From: Thiomicrorhabdus sp. ZW0627
GTDB taxonomy: Bacteria > Pseudomonadota > Gammaproteobacteria > Thiomicrospirales > Thiomicrospiraceae
Reading direction: 5' to 3'
NCBI RefSeq assembly: GCF_029767005.1
Contig: NZ_JARUQR010000004.1
Span: 142,604-206,603, forward strand
DNA length: 64,000 bases
Of the stretch, positions 9,088 to 18,341 are shown piece by piece. Position numbers and translations under genes: made by a program. The notes below the pieces were generated by a model that was not told where the DNA came from, made no database searches, and saw only the letters and a list, made by a program, of their open reading frames with translations. Numbering within the stretch: position 1 is the first letter of the stretch; every line of letters starts with the position of its first letter.

Positions 9088-10454
9088 TGGAATGGTTATC
9101 CCTGCTTCTATTCGCGGTACTGTTTATCGCATTGTTGGTCGGTTTCCCGGTTGCTTTCACGCTAGCCGGTGTATCGCTAATATTCGCCCTCATCGCCAAC
9201 CTGTTCGGCGCTTTCGACATGGACTTCCTGCAAAGCCTGCCTAACCGCATTTTCGGGATCATGCACAACGAAACCCTAGTGGCAGTGCCGTTATTTGTAT
9301 TCATGGGAATCATGCTGGAACAGTCCAAGATTGCCGAACAGCTCCTCTCCACCATGGATGAAGTCATGCGCGGCGTCAAAGGCGGGCTTGGCATTGCGGT
9401 GATTCTAGTTGGTATGCTGCTCGCCGCCAGTACAGGGATTGTCGGGGCTACGGTCGTTACTATGGGACTTCTTGCACTGCCGACCATGCTAAAACAAGGC
9501 TATTGCCCGAAGCTGGCAAGCGGAACCATCTGCGCATCCGGGACCTTAGGGCAGATCATTCCGCCTTCAATCGTTCTGATCCTGTTAGGAGACGTTTTGT
9601 CTTCCTCATATCAGCAAGCACAATTAAACCAGGGGATTTTCTCGCCCGAAACACTTTCGGTCGGCGACCTGTTCATCGGCGCCCTCTTCCCCGGCATGTT
9701 GCTGGTTGTGCTTTACATGCTCTATATCCTGTTTAAAGCCATCACCCAGCCAGACACAGTTCCCGACAACGTCGGCAAGCCGGTCGATCCTGGTCTTTCC
9801 AAACGCGTTGTCGGCAGTCTGCTGCCGCCGTTGCTATTAATCCTACTGGTTCTGGGATCGATTCTCGGTGGTTTTGCGACACCAACCGAAGCCGCATCTC
9901 TGGGCGCATTGGGCGCAACGCTACTGGCCTTAGGGAAAAACAAACTGAGTCTGAGCACGCTGAATACGGTCATGCGCAATACCCTACAAGTATCCAGCAT
10001 GATTTTCATGATTTTCATCGGTGCCGCTTTCTTCTCATTGGTTTTCCGAGGTTTGGGCGGTGACGACTTGATGCACGAATTGCTGGCTAACCTGCCGGGC
10101 GGCGTCTTCACGGCGATGCTGATCGTCATGGTTCTGATGTTCGTACTCGGCTTCTTCCTGGATTTCATTGAAATCACCTACGTCATCGTACCGGTGGTCG
10201 CGCCGGTGTTGTTAATGATGGGCGTCGATCCGATCTGGTTAGGCATCATGATCGCCATCAACCTGCAAACGGCTTTCTTAACACCTCCGTTCGGTTTCGC
10301 CCTGTTCTACCTACGCGGCGTCGCACCAAAGGAACTACTGACATCCGACATTTATCGAGGCACAATCCCGTTTATCGCCATCCAGCTTTTCGTGTTAGTT
10401 CTCATTGCGATCTGGCCGGAAATCGTGACGTGGCTGCCTAGTGTAATTTACTGA
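9087..10454 (+). CDS. TRAP transporter large permease (DctM family)
   Basis: A 455-residue, highly hydrophobic protein with about twelve membrane helices and DctM hallmarks: GFPVAFTLAGVS near the start, the conserved ASGTLGQIIPPSIVLILLGD segment, TPTEAASLGA, and NLQTAFLTPPFGFALFYLRG near the end. It is the ion-coupled channel subunit of a TRAP importer. It overlaps the small permease by one base. The substrate-binding subunit is missing nearby. Confidence 0.93.
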   Translation: MEWLSLLLFAVLFIALLVGFPVAFTLAGVSLIFALIANLFGAFDMDFLQSLPNRIFGIMHNETLVAVPLFVFMGIMLEQSKIAEQLLSTMDEVMRGVKGGLGIAVILVGMLLAASTGIVGATVVTMGLLALPTMLKQGYCPKLASGTICASGTLGQIIPPSIVLILLGDVLSSSYQQAQLNQGIFSPETLSVGDLFIGALFPGMLLVVLYMLYILFKAITQPDTVPDNVGKPVDPGLSKRVVGSLLPPLLLILLVLGSILGGFATPTEAASLGALGATLLALGKNKLSLSTLNTVMRNTLQVSSMIFMIFIGAAFFSLVFRGLGGDDLMHELLANLPGGVFTAMLIVMVLMFVLGFFLDFIEITYVIVPVVAPVLLMMGVDPIWLGIMIAINLQTAFLTPPFGFALFYLRGVAPKELLTSDIYRGTIPFIAIQLFVLVLIAIWPEIVTWLPSVIY

Positions 10455-10584
10455 TTTTTTCGCAGCCCATAGAGAAATTAGGAAAATTTTTCCATTTTTA
10501 GGAACTTTTGAGCGGGAATAGATTGGCAAGCCCGAATTTCTTGGTTAGAATCGTGGTTATTAGTTTTTTACCTCGGCGAATTGA

Positions 10585-12720
10585 ATGAACTCAGAAAAAC
10601 TCTATTCGCAACTCGAGCTTTCAGATGCTCGGTTGCGCGAAGAGAAAGAAAGCAAATCAGAAATCATCTGTGCCTTTCATGAAGCAGTCATCGTCTTCAA
10701 GCCGAACCTGACTCCGCAAATCATCAACGCTCAAGCCAAGCTGATGTTCGCCAAGTATCTGGATACCCAACAGCACATCCAGAACGTTCCGTTGTATAAA
10801 AACAAAAAAGCCACTGTCCGTTTCGACCTTCATCTCTGGCTTTCAAAACTTCTGGCCATCCCGACTGACGGCTCCGATACAAATACCCCGACAGAAGTCT
10901 CAGTATGGCTCAAAGATAGGGAAACGCTTAAGACCACGCCTTTGCTGCTTTCTGCCAAGCCGCTTCTGACACCGGAAAGGAACCTGAAGAATCTGTTACT
11001 GGTGGTCTACGACCGAACCATCCACGCACAGTCAGACGAACAAAAACGCCTCATGGAGGCCGCTTTCAACAGTTACCACGGCCAGTTCATCACCAATGAA
11101 AAAGGCTACATCACGCATCCGAACGATTCTTTCTGCACCTTGACTGGACTGGATGCCGAGACTTTGAAAAGCATGACCCTGACCGGCTGGTTGGATCAGC
11201 AGGTTTCGTTGAAAATCACCACTAACGAAGTGTTGACCACCTTATTAAGCACACGTTTCTGGAGCGGAGAGGTGGAACTTCATCCTCTGCCGAACGTGAC
11301 CTACTACGCGGTACTGAGCATTTCACTGTTGGCGGACGAGCAGTTCAACATTGAACACTACGTGGTGAACATCCAGAACATTACCGAAATTCACGAAGCG
11401 CAAATGGCCATCGAACAGATGGCCTACTACGACGACCTGACCGGTCTCGCCAACCGTCGTCTGGCTTTCGAACACTTGGATCTTGCTTTAAAACACCACA
11501 AGCGACACGGGACGTTTGCAGCGCTGTTTTTTATCAACCTGGATCGTTTCAAAAGCATCAACGATGCCTTTGGCCGAAAAACCGGTGATGCGCTGCTCAA
11601 ACAAGTGGCCAAGATTCTCAAGGATTCATTACGCGAGGAAGACACCATTGCCCGCGTCGGCGGTGACGAGTTCCTGGTACTGACTCAGGACAAAGCGTTT
11701 TCAAAAACGCAGGCTACCCAAAATGCCTACCACCTTGCTAAAAAGATCGCCAAACACCTGAACAAGAATTACCACATCAACGAAACCACCCTGAACAGCA
11801 CGACCTGCATCGGAATCACGGTATTCCCGTTTCAGGAAGGCGACACGGCGGAAGACCTGATGCTGTACGCGGACCTTGCCATGTCTGCGGCTAAGAAACG
11901 TACTAACCAAAAGATCTATTTCTACGAATCTTCGCTCTCCGAAATCGTCATTGAACGCCGTTCGCTGGAGCACGCCCTGACAATCGCCGATCTGGACGAA
12001 CAGTTCGAATTGCATTATCAGGCGCAAATCGGACCGAACGGTCAATTGCACGGCGCCGAAAGTTTGATTCGCTGGAACCACCCGGAACTTGGCACCATCC
12101 CTCCAAACAAATTCATTCCAATCGCGGAAGAGGGACGCCAGATTTTAAGGCTGGGAGACTGGATCCTGGCCAAGGCATTCCAACAATCCAAAGAATGGTG
12201 TCAAAAACAACCGGACTTCAACTTGTCCATCAACATCAGTCCTATCCAGTTCCATGAAGCCGATTTTGTGCAGCAGACCATCAAGATTTTAAACGAGTGT
12301 GGAGCCAATCCGAAAAACATCACTCTGGAATTGACCGAAGGCGTCTTGATTTCGGACACTCAGAGCGCCCTTAAAAAAATCGAAGATCTCACCAAACTTG
12401 GATTCAATATTTCAATTGACGATTTTGGTACCGGTTACTCTTCTCTAAGTTACCTACAGAAACTTCCGATTCATGAACTGAAAATCGATAAGAGCTTCAT
12501 CTTCCGAGTTCCGGAAAGTCAGGACGATATCGCCATCGTCGAATCGATTATCAGCCTGGCAAGAAACAAAAACCTGCTGATCGTTGCGGAAGGCGTCGAA
12601 ACCGAACAACAAGCCGATTTTTTAAGGCAGCAACCCGACGACATCATCATGCAAGGTTATCTATTCAGTGAACCTTGCAGCAAAACCGAATTCGAAAAGT
12701 TTTTTTCATCGGCCGAATAA
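10585..12720 (+). CDS. PAS-GGDEF-EAL cyclic-di-GMP enzyme (paralogue 1)
   Basis: A 711-residue soluble protein: an N-terminal sensor region (1-150), a PAS domain (about 155-275), GGDEF (about 280-445) and EAL (about 455-705). The cyclase signature GGDEF (359-363) is intact, with an RxxD inhibitory site (REED) five residues before it. The EAL signature reads ESL (E492), but NIS, ELTEG, DDFGTG, KID and AEGVE are all present, so phosphodiesterase activity is plausible. It lacks membrane segments. The next gene is a full-length paralogue 124 bases downstream. Both activities are possible; which dominates is not visible. Confidence 0.9.
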   Translation: MNSEKLYSQLELSDARLREEKESKSEIICAFHEAVIVFKPNLTPQIINAQAKLMFAKYLDTQQHIQNVPLYKNKKATVRFDLHLWLSKLLAIPTDGSDTNTPTEVSVWLKDRETLKTTPLLLSAKPLLTPERNLKNLLLVVYDRTIHAQSDEQKRLMEAAFNSYHGQFITNEKGYITHPNDSFCTLTGLDAETLKSMTLTGWLDQQVSLKITTNEVLTTLLSTRFWSGEVELHPLPNVTYYAVLSISLLADEQFNIEHYVVNIQNITEIHEAQMAIEQMAYYDDLTGLANRRLAFEHLDLALKHHKRHGTFAALFFINLDRFKSINDAFGRKTGDALLKQVAKILKDSLREEDTIARVGGDEFLVLTQDKAFSKTQATQNAYHLAKKIAKHLNKNYHINETTLNSTTCIGITVFPFQEGDTAEDLMLYADLAMSAAKKRTNQKIYFYESSLSEIVIERRSLEHALTIADLDEQFELHYQAQIGPNGQLHGAESLIRWNHPELGTIPPNKFIPIAEEGRQILRLGDWILAKAFQQSKEWCQKQPDFNLSINISPIQFHEADFVQQTIKILNECGANPKNITLELTEGVLISDTQSALKKIEDLTKLGFNISIDDFGTGYSSLSYLQKLPIHELKIDKSFIFRVPESQDDIAIVESIISLARNKNLLIVAEGVETEQQADFLRQQPDDIIMQGYLFSEPCSKTEFEKFFSSAE

Positions 12721-12844
12721 CGATTTTTATCGGGATGATCGGACCGAAATTAATTTATATTTTCGTTAAAACCCACATAAAAACTTAGTGTATTATGGTG
12801 GTAATTATTTGGTTTAAATTTGGATTAAAAAACCGTCGAGCTGT

Positions 12845-14995
12845 ATGAAATCGCCCAATCACAGTACTGAAATTACAAAGCTGATCGCCGAACTCAATCA
12901 TGCGCATAATTTTCAACGTCAGCAAATTGCCGATTCTTTTCAAGAAGGCCTTATTCTCTTCTCGACCGAACTCACCCCCAAACTAGTCAACGACAAAATC
13001 CAAAAACTCCTGTACGGCAACAATGAAGCCGATTCCCCGTTCACAAACCTCAAGCTTTACACAAAAAAACGCAATAGTGTTCGCTTTGATCTAAAGCACT
13101 GGATCGAAAGCTGCATCCAAAAGCCCAGCAACTCGGTTTGCGAACAGATGGTCTGGCTGAAACCAAAACAGAAAGACGACCACGACAACGCTTTAATTCC
13201 GGTACAACTCAGGGCTTACCCGATCATCAATCGTGAACGTACCTTAGACGGCGTCCTGCTCCACATCAAAGACCTCACGCTAGAAGTCCAGGCAGAAGCT
13301 CAACTGCGTTTGATGGAAGCCAGTTATGCCGGGCAGTTTATTACGAATTCACACGGTTACATCACCCAGCCCAATTACGCTTTTTCCGCTTACACCGGCC
13401 TGAAACCGGACACCCTCAAAACCATGACCTACCTTGACTGGCTGACCAAGCAGGTCACATTAAGTGTCCCGTTCGGCAGTGTGATGGAAGCGCTTATCAA
13501 TGAAGGCTCCTGGAGCGGCGAGGTAAAAATCACAGCGTCGACGGATGCACAGTTCTATGCCGTCTTAAGCTTGACGATGCTGACCGATGAAAACCGAAAC
13601 GTGGAACACTTCATCGGGGTGCTGCAAGACATTACAGACATTCATGAAGCCCGTTCGGAAATTGAACGTCTCGCCTATTACGACAAACTGACCGGTCTGG
13701 CTAACCGCACTTTGCTGCACAACCACATTGAATCCACAATTCAGAATGCGCCGGAAAGCCTGAGCTACTCCGCTCTGATTCTATTGGACCTGGACGGGTT
13801 CAAGATTCTAAACGACACCCTGGGGCATGCGATCGGAGACCAACTTCTGATCCTCGTCGCACAAAAGCTGACCAAACTGGCCGGCGAACGCAATTTAGTC
13901 GCTCGCCTGGACGGCGACGAATATGCCATCCTGATTCCCGAACTTAGCCAGGATCCGCAAATCGCCTATGAAGGTGTATTGGAACTTGCGAGCAAAGTGC
14001 AAGAGGAACTTGATGATCGCTACACCATAAAAAACCGCTCCCTGCACTGTTCCGCCAGTGTCGGCGTGTATATGTTCCCGCATCATCTTGAATGCGGCCA
14101 GACCGACCAACTGATCGGTTATGCCAACCTTGCGATGCACGAGGCGAAAAACCTTGGTGGAAACCAGGTGTTTGTCTTCGAAGACAAGCTTTGCGAAGTC
14201 GCCAAACAGCGATTGGAGATGCTTCAGGCCCTGAACCACTCCGAATTGGATGAAGAGTTTCAGCTTTATTTCCAGGCACAGGTCGATGCGAACGGACGAG
14301 CCGTCGCAGCCGAAACCTTGCTAAGATGGTTCCATCCAACGCTTGGGTTTGTTCCGCCATGCGATTTCATCCCGGTTGCCGAGGAAGGACGCCAGATCAT
14401 CAAAATTGGTTTGTGGGTCATGCACAAGGCATTCCTGCAAGCCAAAGCCTGGAACGAGATGTATGACGATATCCGCGTCTCCATCAACATCAGTCCGATT
14501 CAGTTCCACGAGCAGAGCTTTGTCGAACTGGTCATCGGCTTGGTGAAGTTCACCCAGGTCAATCCACGAAACATCACGCTTGAACTGACCGAAGGCGTCC
14601 TGATCCGCAACACCAATCTGGCATTGCAGAAAATCCAGCATCTGGTCAGCTTGGGCTTCCATATCTCCATCGATGATTTCGGTACCGGTTACTCGTCATT
14701 AAGCTATCTTCAGCGTCTGCCGCTGCACGAGCTCAAGATCGACCAGAGCTTCATCCGTCACATCCCTGAAAACCCGGAAGACGTCGCCATCGTCGATTCC
14801 ATCTTGAAGCTGGCGGAGACCAAGAACCTATCCGTCGTTGCCGAAGGGGTAGAAAGCGAAGAGCAGGCGGAGTTCCTGCGCCAGAGATCCAAAAACCTGC
14901 TAATTCAAGGATACGTCTATAGCAGACCTGTTCCGGGCGCCGAATTCGAGTCGACCTTCCTGGTTCCGCATAAAACCAGCGAAAAACCGGACTGA
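12845..14995 (+). CDS. PAS-GGDEF-EAL protein with degenerate GGDEF (paralogue 2)
   Basis: A 716-residue paralogue of the preceding protein, with the same order: sensor region, PAS, GGDEF, EAL. Here the cyclase signature is DGDEY (356-360) and the RxxD inhibitory site is lost (GERN), so cyclase activity is unlikely. The EAL motif reads ETL (E490), while NIS, ELTEG, DDFGTG, KID and AEGVE are kept, so it is probably a phosphodiesterase, perhaps modulated by GTP in the dead GGDEF domain. The pair looks like a tandem duplication that has diverged in output. A CAGGCCTG copy (14997) follows two bases after the stop. Confidence 0.9.
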   Translation: MKSPNHSTEITKLIAELNHAHNFQRQQIADSFQEGLILFSTELTPKLVNDKIQKLLYGNNEADSPFTNLKLYTKKRNSVRFDLKHWIESCIQKPSNSVCEQMVWLKPKQKDDHDNALIPVQLRAYPIINRERTLDGVLLHIKDLTLEVQAEAQLRLMEASYAGQFITNSHGYITQPNYAFSAYTGLKPDTLKTMTYLDWLTKQVTLSVPFGSVMEALINEGSWSGEVKITASTDAQFYAVLSLTMLTDENRNVEHFIGVLQDITDIHEARSEIERLAYYDKLTGLANRTLLHNHIESTIQNAPESLSYSALILLDLDGFKILNDTLGHAIGDQLLILVAQKLTKLAGERNLVARLDGDEYAILIPELSQDPQIAYEGVLELASKVQEELDDRYTIKNRSLHCSASVGVYMFPHHLECGQTDQLIGYANLAMHEAKNLGGNQVFVFEDKLCEVAKQRLEMLQALNHSELDEEFQLYFQAQVDANGRAVAAETLLRWFHPTLGFVPPCDFIPVAEEGRQIIKIGLWVMHKAFLQAKAWNEMYDDIRVSINISPIQFHEQSFVELVIGLVKFTQVNPRNITLELTEGVLIRNTNLALQKIQHLVSLGFHISIDDFGTGYSSLSYLQRLPLHELKIDQSFIRHIPENPEDVAIVDSILKLAETKNLSVVAEGVESEEQAEFLRQRSKNLLIQGYVYSRPVPGAEFESTFLVPHKTSEKPD

Positions 14996-15028
14996 ACAGG
15001 CCTGTTTAAATCCTGCCATAAGTTATTT

Positions 15029-15057
15029 TTGCAATACTATTAATAATTTAGTATAAT
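15029..15057 (+). promoter_or_regulatory. Sigma70-type promoter for deaD
   Basis: TTGCAA (15029-15034), a 17-base spacer and TATAAT (15052-15057) form a near-consensus promoter. Transcription would start near 15064, about 310 bases before the deaD start codon. Confidence 0.75.
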
Positions 15058-15063
15058 CCGCGC

Positions 15064-15374
15064 TCGTTTGATAGAACCGGTTGAGAATCCCTCTCCCGCA
15101 CAAACGAATACCACTGAGCCACTTGCCCGCATATTTATGCTTTTCAACTTCCCGTGACAATTCGAAGTTGACCCGACTGTTTTCTGCTGCAAAAGTGCTC
15201 ACTTAAAAGAATTTTTGCCCCAGAATAACAACCTGACGCTCCTCCGTTGAAAATAAACGGAGACAATGACCCGCGTCTATCGTTACGATTACCTGATTCA
15301 AACTCAAATTGAACTCATGTCTTCCTTTATTCCAGGGCAAAGCACTCGCTCGACGAGCGACAAAGGATTATTGG
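15064..15374 (+). promoter_or_regulatory. Long structured leader of deaD
   Basis: About 310 bases without a plausible gene. Three hairpins are visible: CAACTTC/GAAGTTG (15145-15170), CTCCGTT/AACGGAG (15242-15262) and TCGCT/AGCGA (15346-15360). The last ends immediately before the AAAGGA ribosome-binding site at 15362-15367. Long, autoregulated or cold-responsive leaders are known for deaD/csdA genes; the role here is inferred. The rest of the 14996-15374 gap holds the promoter and one CAGGCCTG copy. Confidence 0.55.
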
Positions 15375-17114
15375 ATGACCACCGAAATTAAATTTGACCA
15401 ACTCGGTCTAAGCTCTGACATTCTCAAGGCGATTACCGAAATCGGCTACGAAACCCCTTCCCCGATTCAGGCGCAAGCCATTCCGACCCTACTTGAGGGT
15501 GGCGATATTCTGGGTATGGCGCAAACAGGTACCGGTAAAACCGCGGCTTTCGCGCTACCGGTTCTGAGTAAAATCGATATCAAGAAAACCAAGCCTCAAG
15601 TCTTGGTACTGGCACCGACACGTGAATTGGCGATTCAGGTATCCGAAGCCTTCCAAAGCTTCGCACACCACATGAAAGGCTTCCACGTCCTGCCGATTTA
15701 CGGCGGATCGGATTACGGCACACAGATCCGTGCCCTTAAGCGTGGCGTTCATGTCGTCGTCGGAACACCTGGCCGTGTTATGGACCATATCCGCAAAGGC
15801 ACTTTGCAGCTTGACGGTTTAACTACCTTGGTATTGGACGAAGCCGACGAAATGTTGCGCATGGGCTTCATCGACGACGTTGAATGGGTACTGGAACACA
15901 CGCCTAAAGAGCGTCAAATTGCCTTGTTCTCGGCCACCATGCCGAAAGAAGTACACCGCATCGCCAACAAGCACTTGCAGAATCCGACCGAAGTCATCAT
16001 CAAACAGAAAACTTCGACGGCTACGACCATCGACCAGAAATACTGGTTGGTCAGCGGCACACATAAATTGGATGCTTTGACCCGAATCTTGGAACACGAA
16101 GAGACCGATGCGGTCATCATTTTCGTGCGTACCAAAACCTCTACGGTCGAACTGTCTGAAAAACTTGAAGCGCGTGGTTATGCATCCGCAGCACTGAACG
16201 GCGACATCGCCCAGAACCAGCGTGAGCGTATTGTCGACCAGCTTAAGAACGGTAAACTGGACATTCTGGTCGCCACCGACGTCGTCGCACGTGGTTTGGA
16301 CGTTCCTCGTATCAGCCACGTCATCAACTACGACATTCCGCACGACAACGAATCTTACGTACACCGTATCGGTCGTACCGGTCGCGCAGGCCGTAGCGGT
16401 ACCGCGATCCTGTTCGTCGCACCGCGTGAGCGCCGTTTGCTGCGTTCGATCGAACACTCGACCAAAAAACAGATTCCGATGATGGAACTGCCGTCGACGC
16501 AGGACATCAACGAAAACCGTGTAGCACGCTTCAAGCAACGCATCGTCGATGCAGCGCAACAGGACGACATCCAGTTCTATCAGGAATTGATCGAACAAGT
16601 TGAATCGGAACAGAACATTCCGGCACTTGAAATCGCCGCCGGTCTGGCTCGCCTGTTACAAGGTGATGTGCCATTCTTCCTTGATGAAAAAGCGCAACGC
16701 GAGCCACGCCGTGAATCTTCACGTGACGGAGATTCCCGCCAACGTAATGAGCGCGAGCCGCGTCAACGTCGTGAACGCAGCGCCACACCGGACGAAGGCA
16801 TGGCACGTTACCGTTTGGAAGTCGGCCGCACCCACGGTGTCAAGCCGGGTAACATCGTCGGCTGTATCGCGAACGAAGCCGGACTGGACAGCGAATTCAT
16901 TCGCCAGCTGAACATCGACGACACCTACAGCACGGTCGATCTTCCAGCGGATATGCCGAAAGAAGTTCTCGCGGATTTGAAAAAGTCGTGGGTATGCGGC
17001 CAGCAGCTGAATATCTCCAAGGTCAAAACCATTGGTGAAGCGCCTCGCAAGCGTCTATCGCGCAAAAAAGGAAGTCCCAAAGACAAAGGAAAGCCACGTC
17101 GCTTGACTAAATAA
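15375..17114 (+). CDS. deaD: DEAD-box RNA helicase DeaD/CsdA
   Basis: A 579-residue ATP-dependent RNA helicase used in ribosome assembly and cold adaptation. Motifs in order: Q motif (TPSPIQAQAIP), Walker A (AQTGTGKT), PTREL, DEAD (LDEADEML), SAT and HRIGRTGRAGR. They are followed by the DeaD-specific linker, a charged Arg/Glu-rich stretch and a C-terminal DbpA-type RNA-binding domain (YRLEVGRTHGVKPGNIVG). I use the ATG at 15375, which has AAAGGA seven bases upstream and gives the family's usual N-terminus. An upstream in-frame start at 15309 would read through the leader hairpin. Confidence 0.95.
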   Translation: MTTEIKFDQLGLSSDILKAITEIGYETPSPIQAQAIPTLLEGGDILGMAQTGTGKTAAFALPVLSKIDIKKTKPQVLVLAPTRELAIQVSEAFQSFAHHMKGFHVLPIYGGSDYGTQIRALKRGVHVVVGTPGRVMDHIRKGTLQLDGLTTLVLDEADEMLRMGFIDDVEWVLEHTPKERQIALFSATMPKEVHRIANKHLQNPTEVIIKQKTSTATTIDQKYWLVSGTHKLDALTRILEHEETDAVIIFVRTKTSTVELSEKLEARGYASAALNGDIAQNQRERIVDQLKNGKLDILVATDVVARGLDVPRISHVINYDIPHDNESYVHRIGRTGRAGRSGTAILFVAPRERRLLRSIEHSTKKQIPMMELPSTQDINENRVARFKQRIVDAAQQDDIQFYQELIEQVESEQNIPALEIAAGLARLLQGDVPFFLDEKAQREPRRESSRDGDSRQRNEREPRQRRERSATPDEGMARYRLEVGRTHGVKPGNIVGCIANEAGLDSEFIRQLNIDDTYSTVDLPADMPKEVLADLKKSWVCGQQLNISKVKTIGEAPRKRLSRKKGSPKDKGKPRRLTK

Positions 17115-17136
17115 CGGCCAACATCCTTTAAAAAAC

Positions 17137-17180
17137 GCAACAGGCCTGTTCGGATATATTTCCGGACAGGCCTGTTTGCT
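17137..17180 (+). terminator. deaD terminator built from two inverted CAGGCCTG repeats
   Basis: AACAGGCCTGTTCGG and CCGGACAGGCCTGTT face each other across an ATATATTT loop, making a 15-base-pair stem with one G-U pair, then TGCTTTT. The two octamers are at 17141-17148 and 17167-17174. This is the clearest case of the repeat forming a terminator. Confidence 0.85.
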
Positions 17181-17363
17181 TTTATAAGCCCCTTTCACTG
17201 CCTTCTGAGAAATTCTGCTCCCATCCGGGTTTCATCAATTAACCCAAAAATCTTTCATACACATTGGCCTAATTCATAAATCTTTAAAAAACAATACGAT
17301 ATAATTTGTAAGGAAATCGTAAGACAAATTCCATCGCGAGACCCATAAGGCTTGATTACCGAC

Positions 17364-18326
17364 ATGAACGACTCCTCTCCGATTAGATACCGCAACGCCG
17401 ATCATCAAAAAGGTTTTATGGTACTCATGATCCTCATGATGCTGGCTCTGGGTACGGCTGTCTGGTTCGGAACATTGGGAGAAATCCGCTCCAATTCGAT
17501 GAAACTGGAGAGTGAAGACCGAAATCTCTCACAGCTAAAAGCGATTAAAGACCGAATGCTGGCCTACGCGATCCTTCACCCCGAAATCTATTCGGATGAG
17601 AGCGTCGTCTCCGGTGTGGGGTATTTTCCTTGTCCGGACACCGATAATGACGGGAACCCAAACGAGCCATGCGGGTATGTTTCGGGCACAAACCAGTTGT
17701 ATGTCATAGGAAGGGTGCCCACCCGGATTGCCAACCATTTCTTTTCATTTATTGACTCCAGTGTCGATTCTTCACGTTATTGGTTTGCGGTGGACAGCCG
17801 TCTGGTCAACTCGCACAGTTTCTACCAATTCAACTCCGCCTCCCGAATCCCCGAAATCAATACAACGCTGACACACGAAGTCAAAGACCTCTCAAACAAG
17901 GACGTTCCTCCGCTTCTGGTAGACGGAAAAGACGACATAGTCATGGCGCTTTTTTATGCCGGTGCGCCCTTGGCTGGCCAATCCAGACCCAGCAACAACA
18001 TCGCAGACTATTTGGAACAACCTTCATCCACCCTCGGCTACAACATCAATTTTCAATCCATAGGTGTCAACCCAAACACCTTTAACGACTATGTCATCAC
18101 CATTACCAGAAACGAATGGGAAGCCGCGATCCTGTCCAGAGTCACTCAAGATACCTTCCCTCAGGACGGCACGCCCGATCTGTGCAATTCCATAACGGAT
18201 AACACGGAGCACTGGTTTAATGAATGCGCTTATACCAACCCGGTCAACAGACCGATTTTCGCCTGCAACGGTACCGCCCTCAACAACCTTGGAGGACAGG
18301 GCTGGCGAAACATCGTGTGCCCATAA
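17364..18326 (+). CDS. Pilin-like protein A (PilX/GspK-like), PCPD module
   Basis: A 320-residue protein with a prepilin-like N-terminus: a short leader ending QKG (G17) and then FMVLMILMMLALGTAVWF. Position +5 is Met, not Glu, as in GspK-type minor pseudopilins that sit at the fibre tip. At 89-97 it carries PCPDTDNDG, the module shared by the next three genes. The rest is Cys-containing and unrecognised. I take the ATG at 17364; TTG at 17352 is an alternative. A TATAAT box lies at 17300-17305. It is first of four co-directional genes spaced closely enough for one operon. Confidence 0.7.
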   Translation: MNDSSPIRYRNADHQKGFMVLMILMMLALGTAVWFGTLGEIRSNSMKLESEDRNLSQLKAIKDRMLAYAILHPEIYSDESVVSGVGYFPCPDTDNDGNPNEPCGYVSGTNQLYVIGRVPTRIANHFFSFIDSSVDSSRYWFAVDSRLVNSHSFYQFNSASRIPEINTTLTHEVKDLSNKDVPPLLVDGKDDIVMALFYAGAPLAGQSRPSNNIADYLEQPSSTLGYNINFQSIGVNPNTFNDYVITITRNEWEAAILSRVTQDTFPQDGTPDLCNSITDNTEHWFNECAYTNPVNRPIFACNGTALNNLGGQGWRNIVCP

Positions 18327-18341
18327 AGTGAGTCCTAGGAT

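Noticed and set aside
15819..16598. 259-residue ORF antisense to deaD
   Set aside because: It mirrors the codon bias of deaD; the residues (many Phe, Val, Arg and Asp) resemble no protein and there is no ribosome-binding site.
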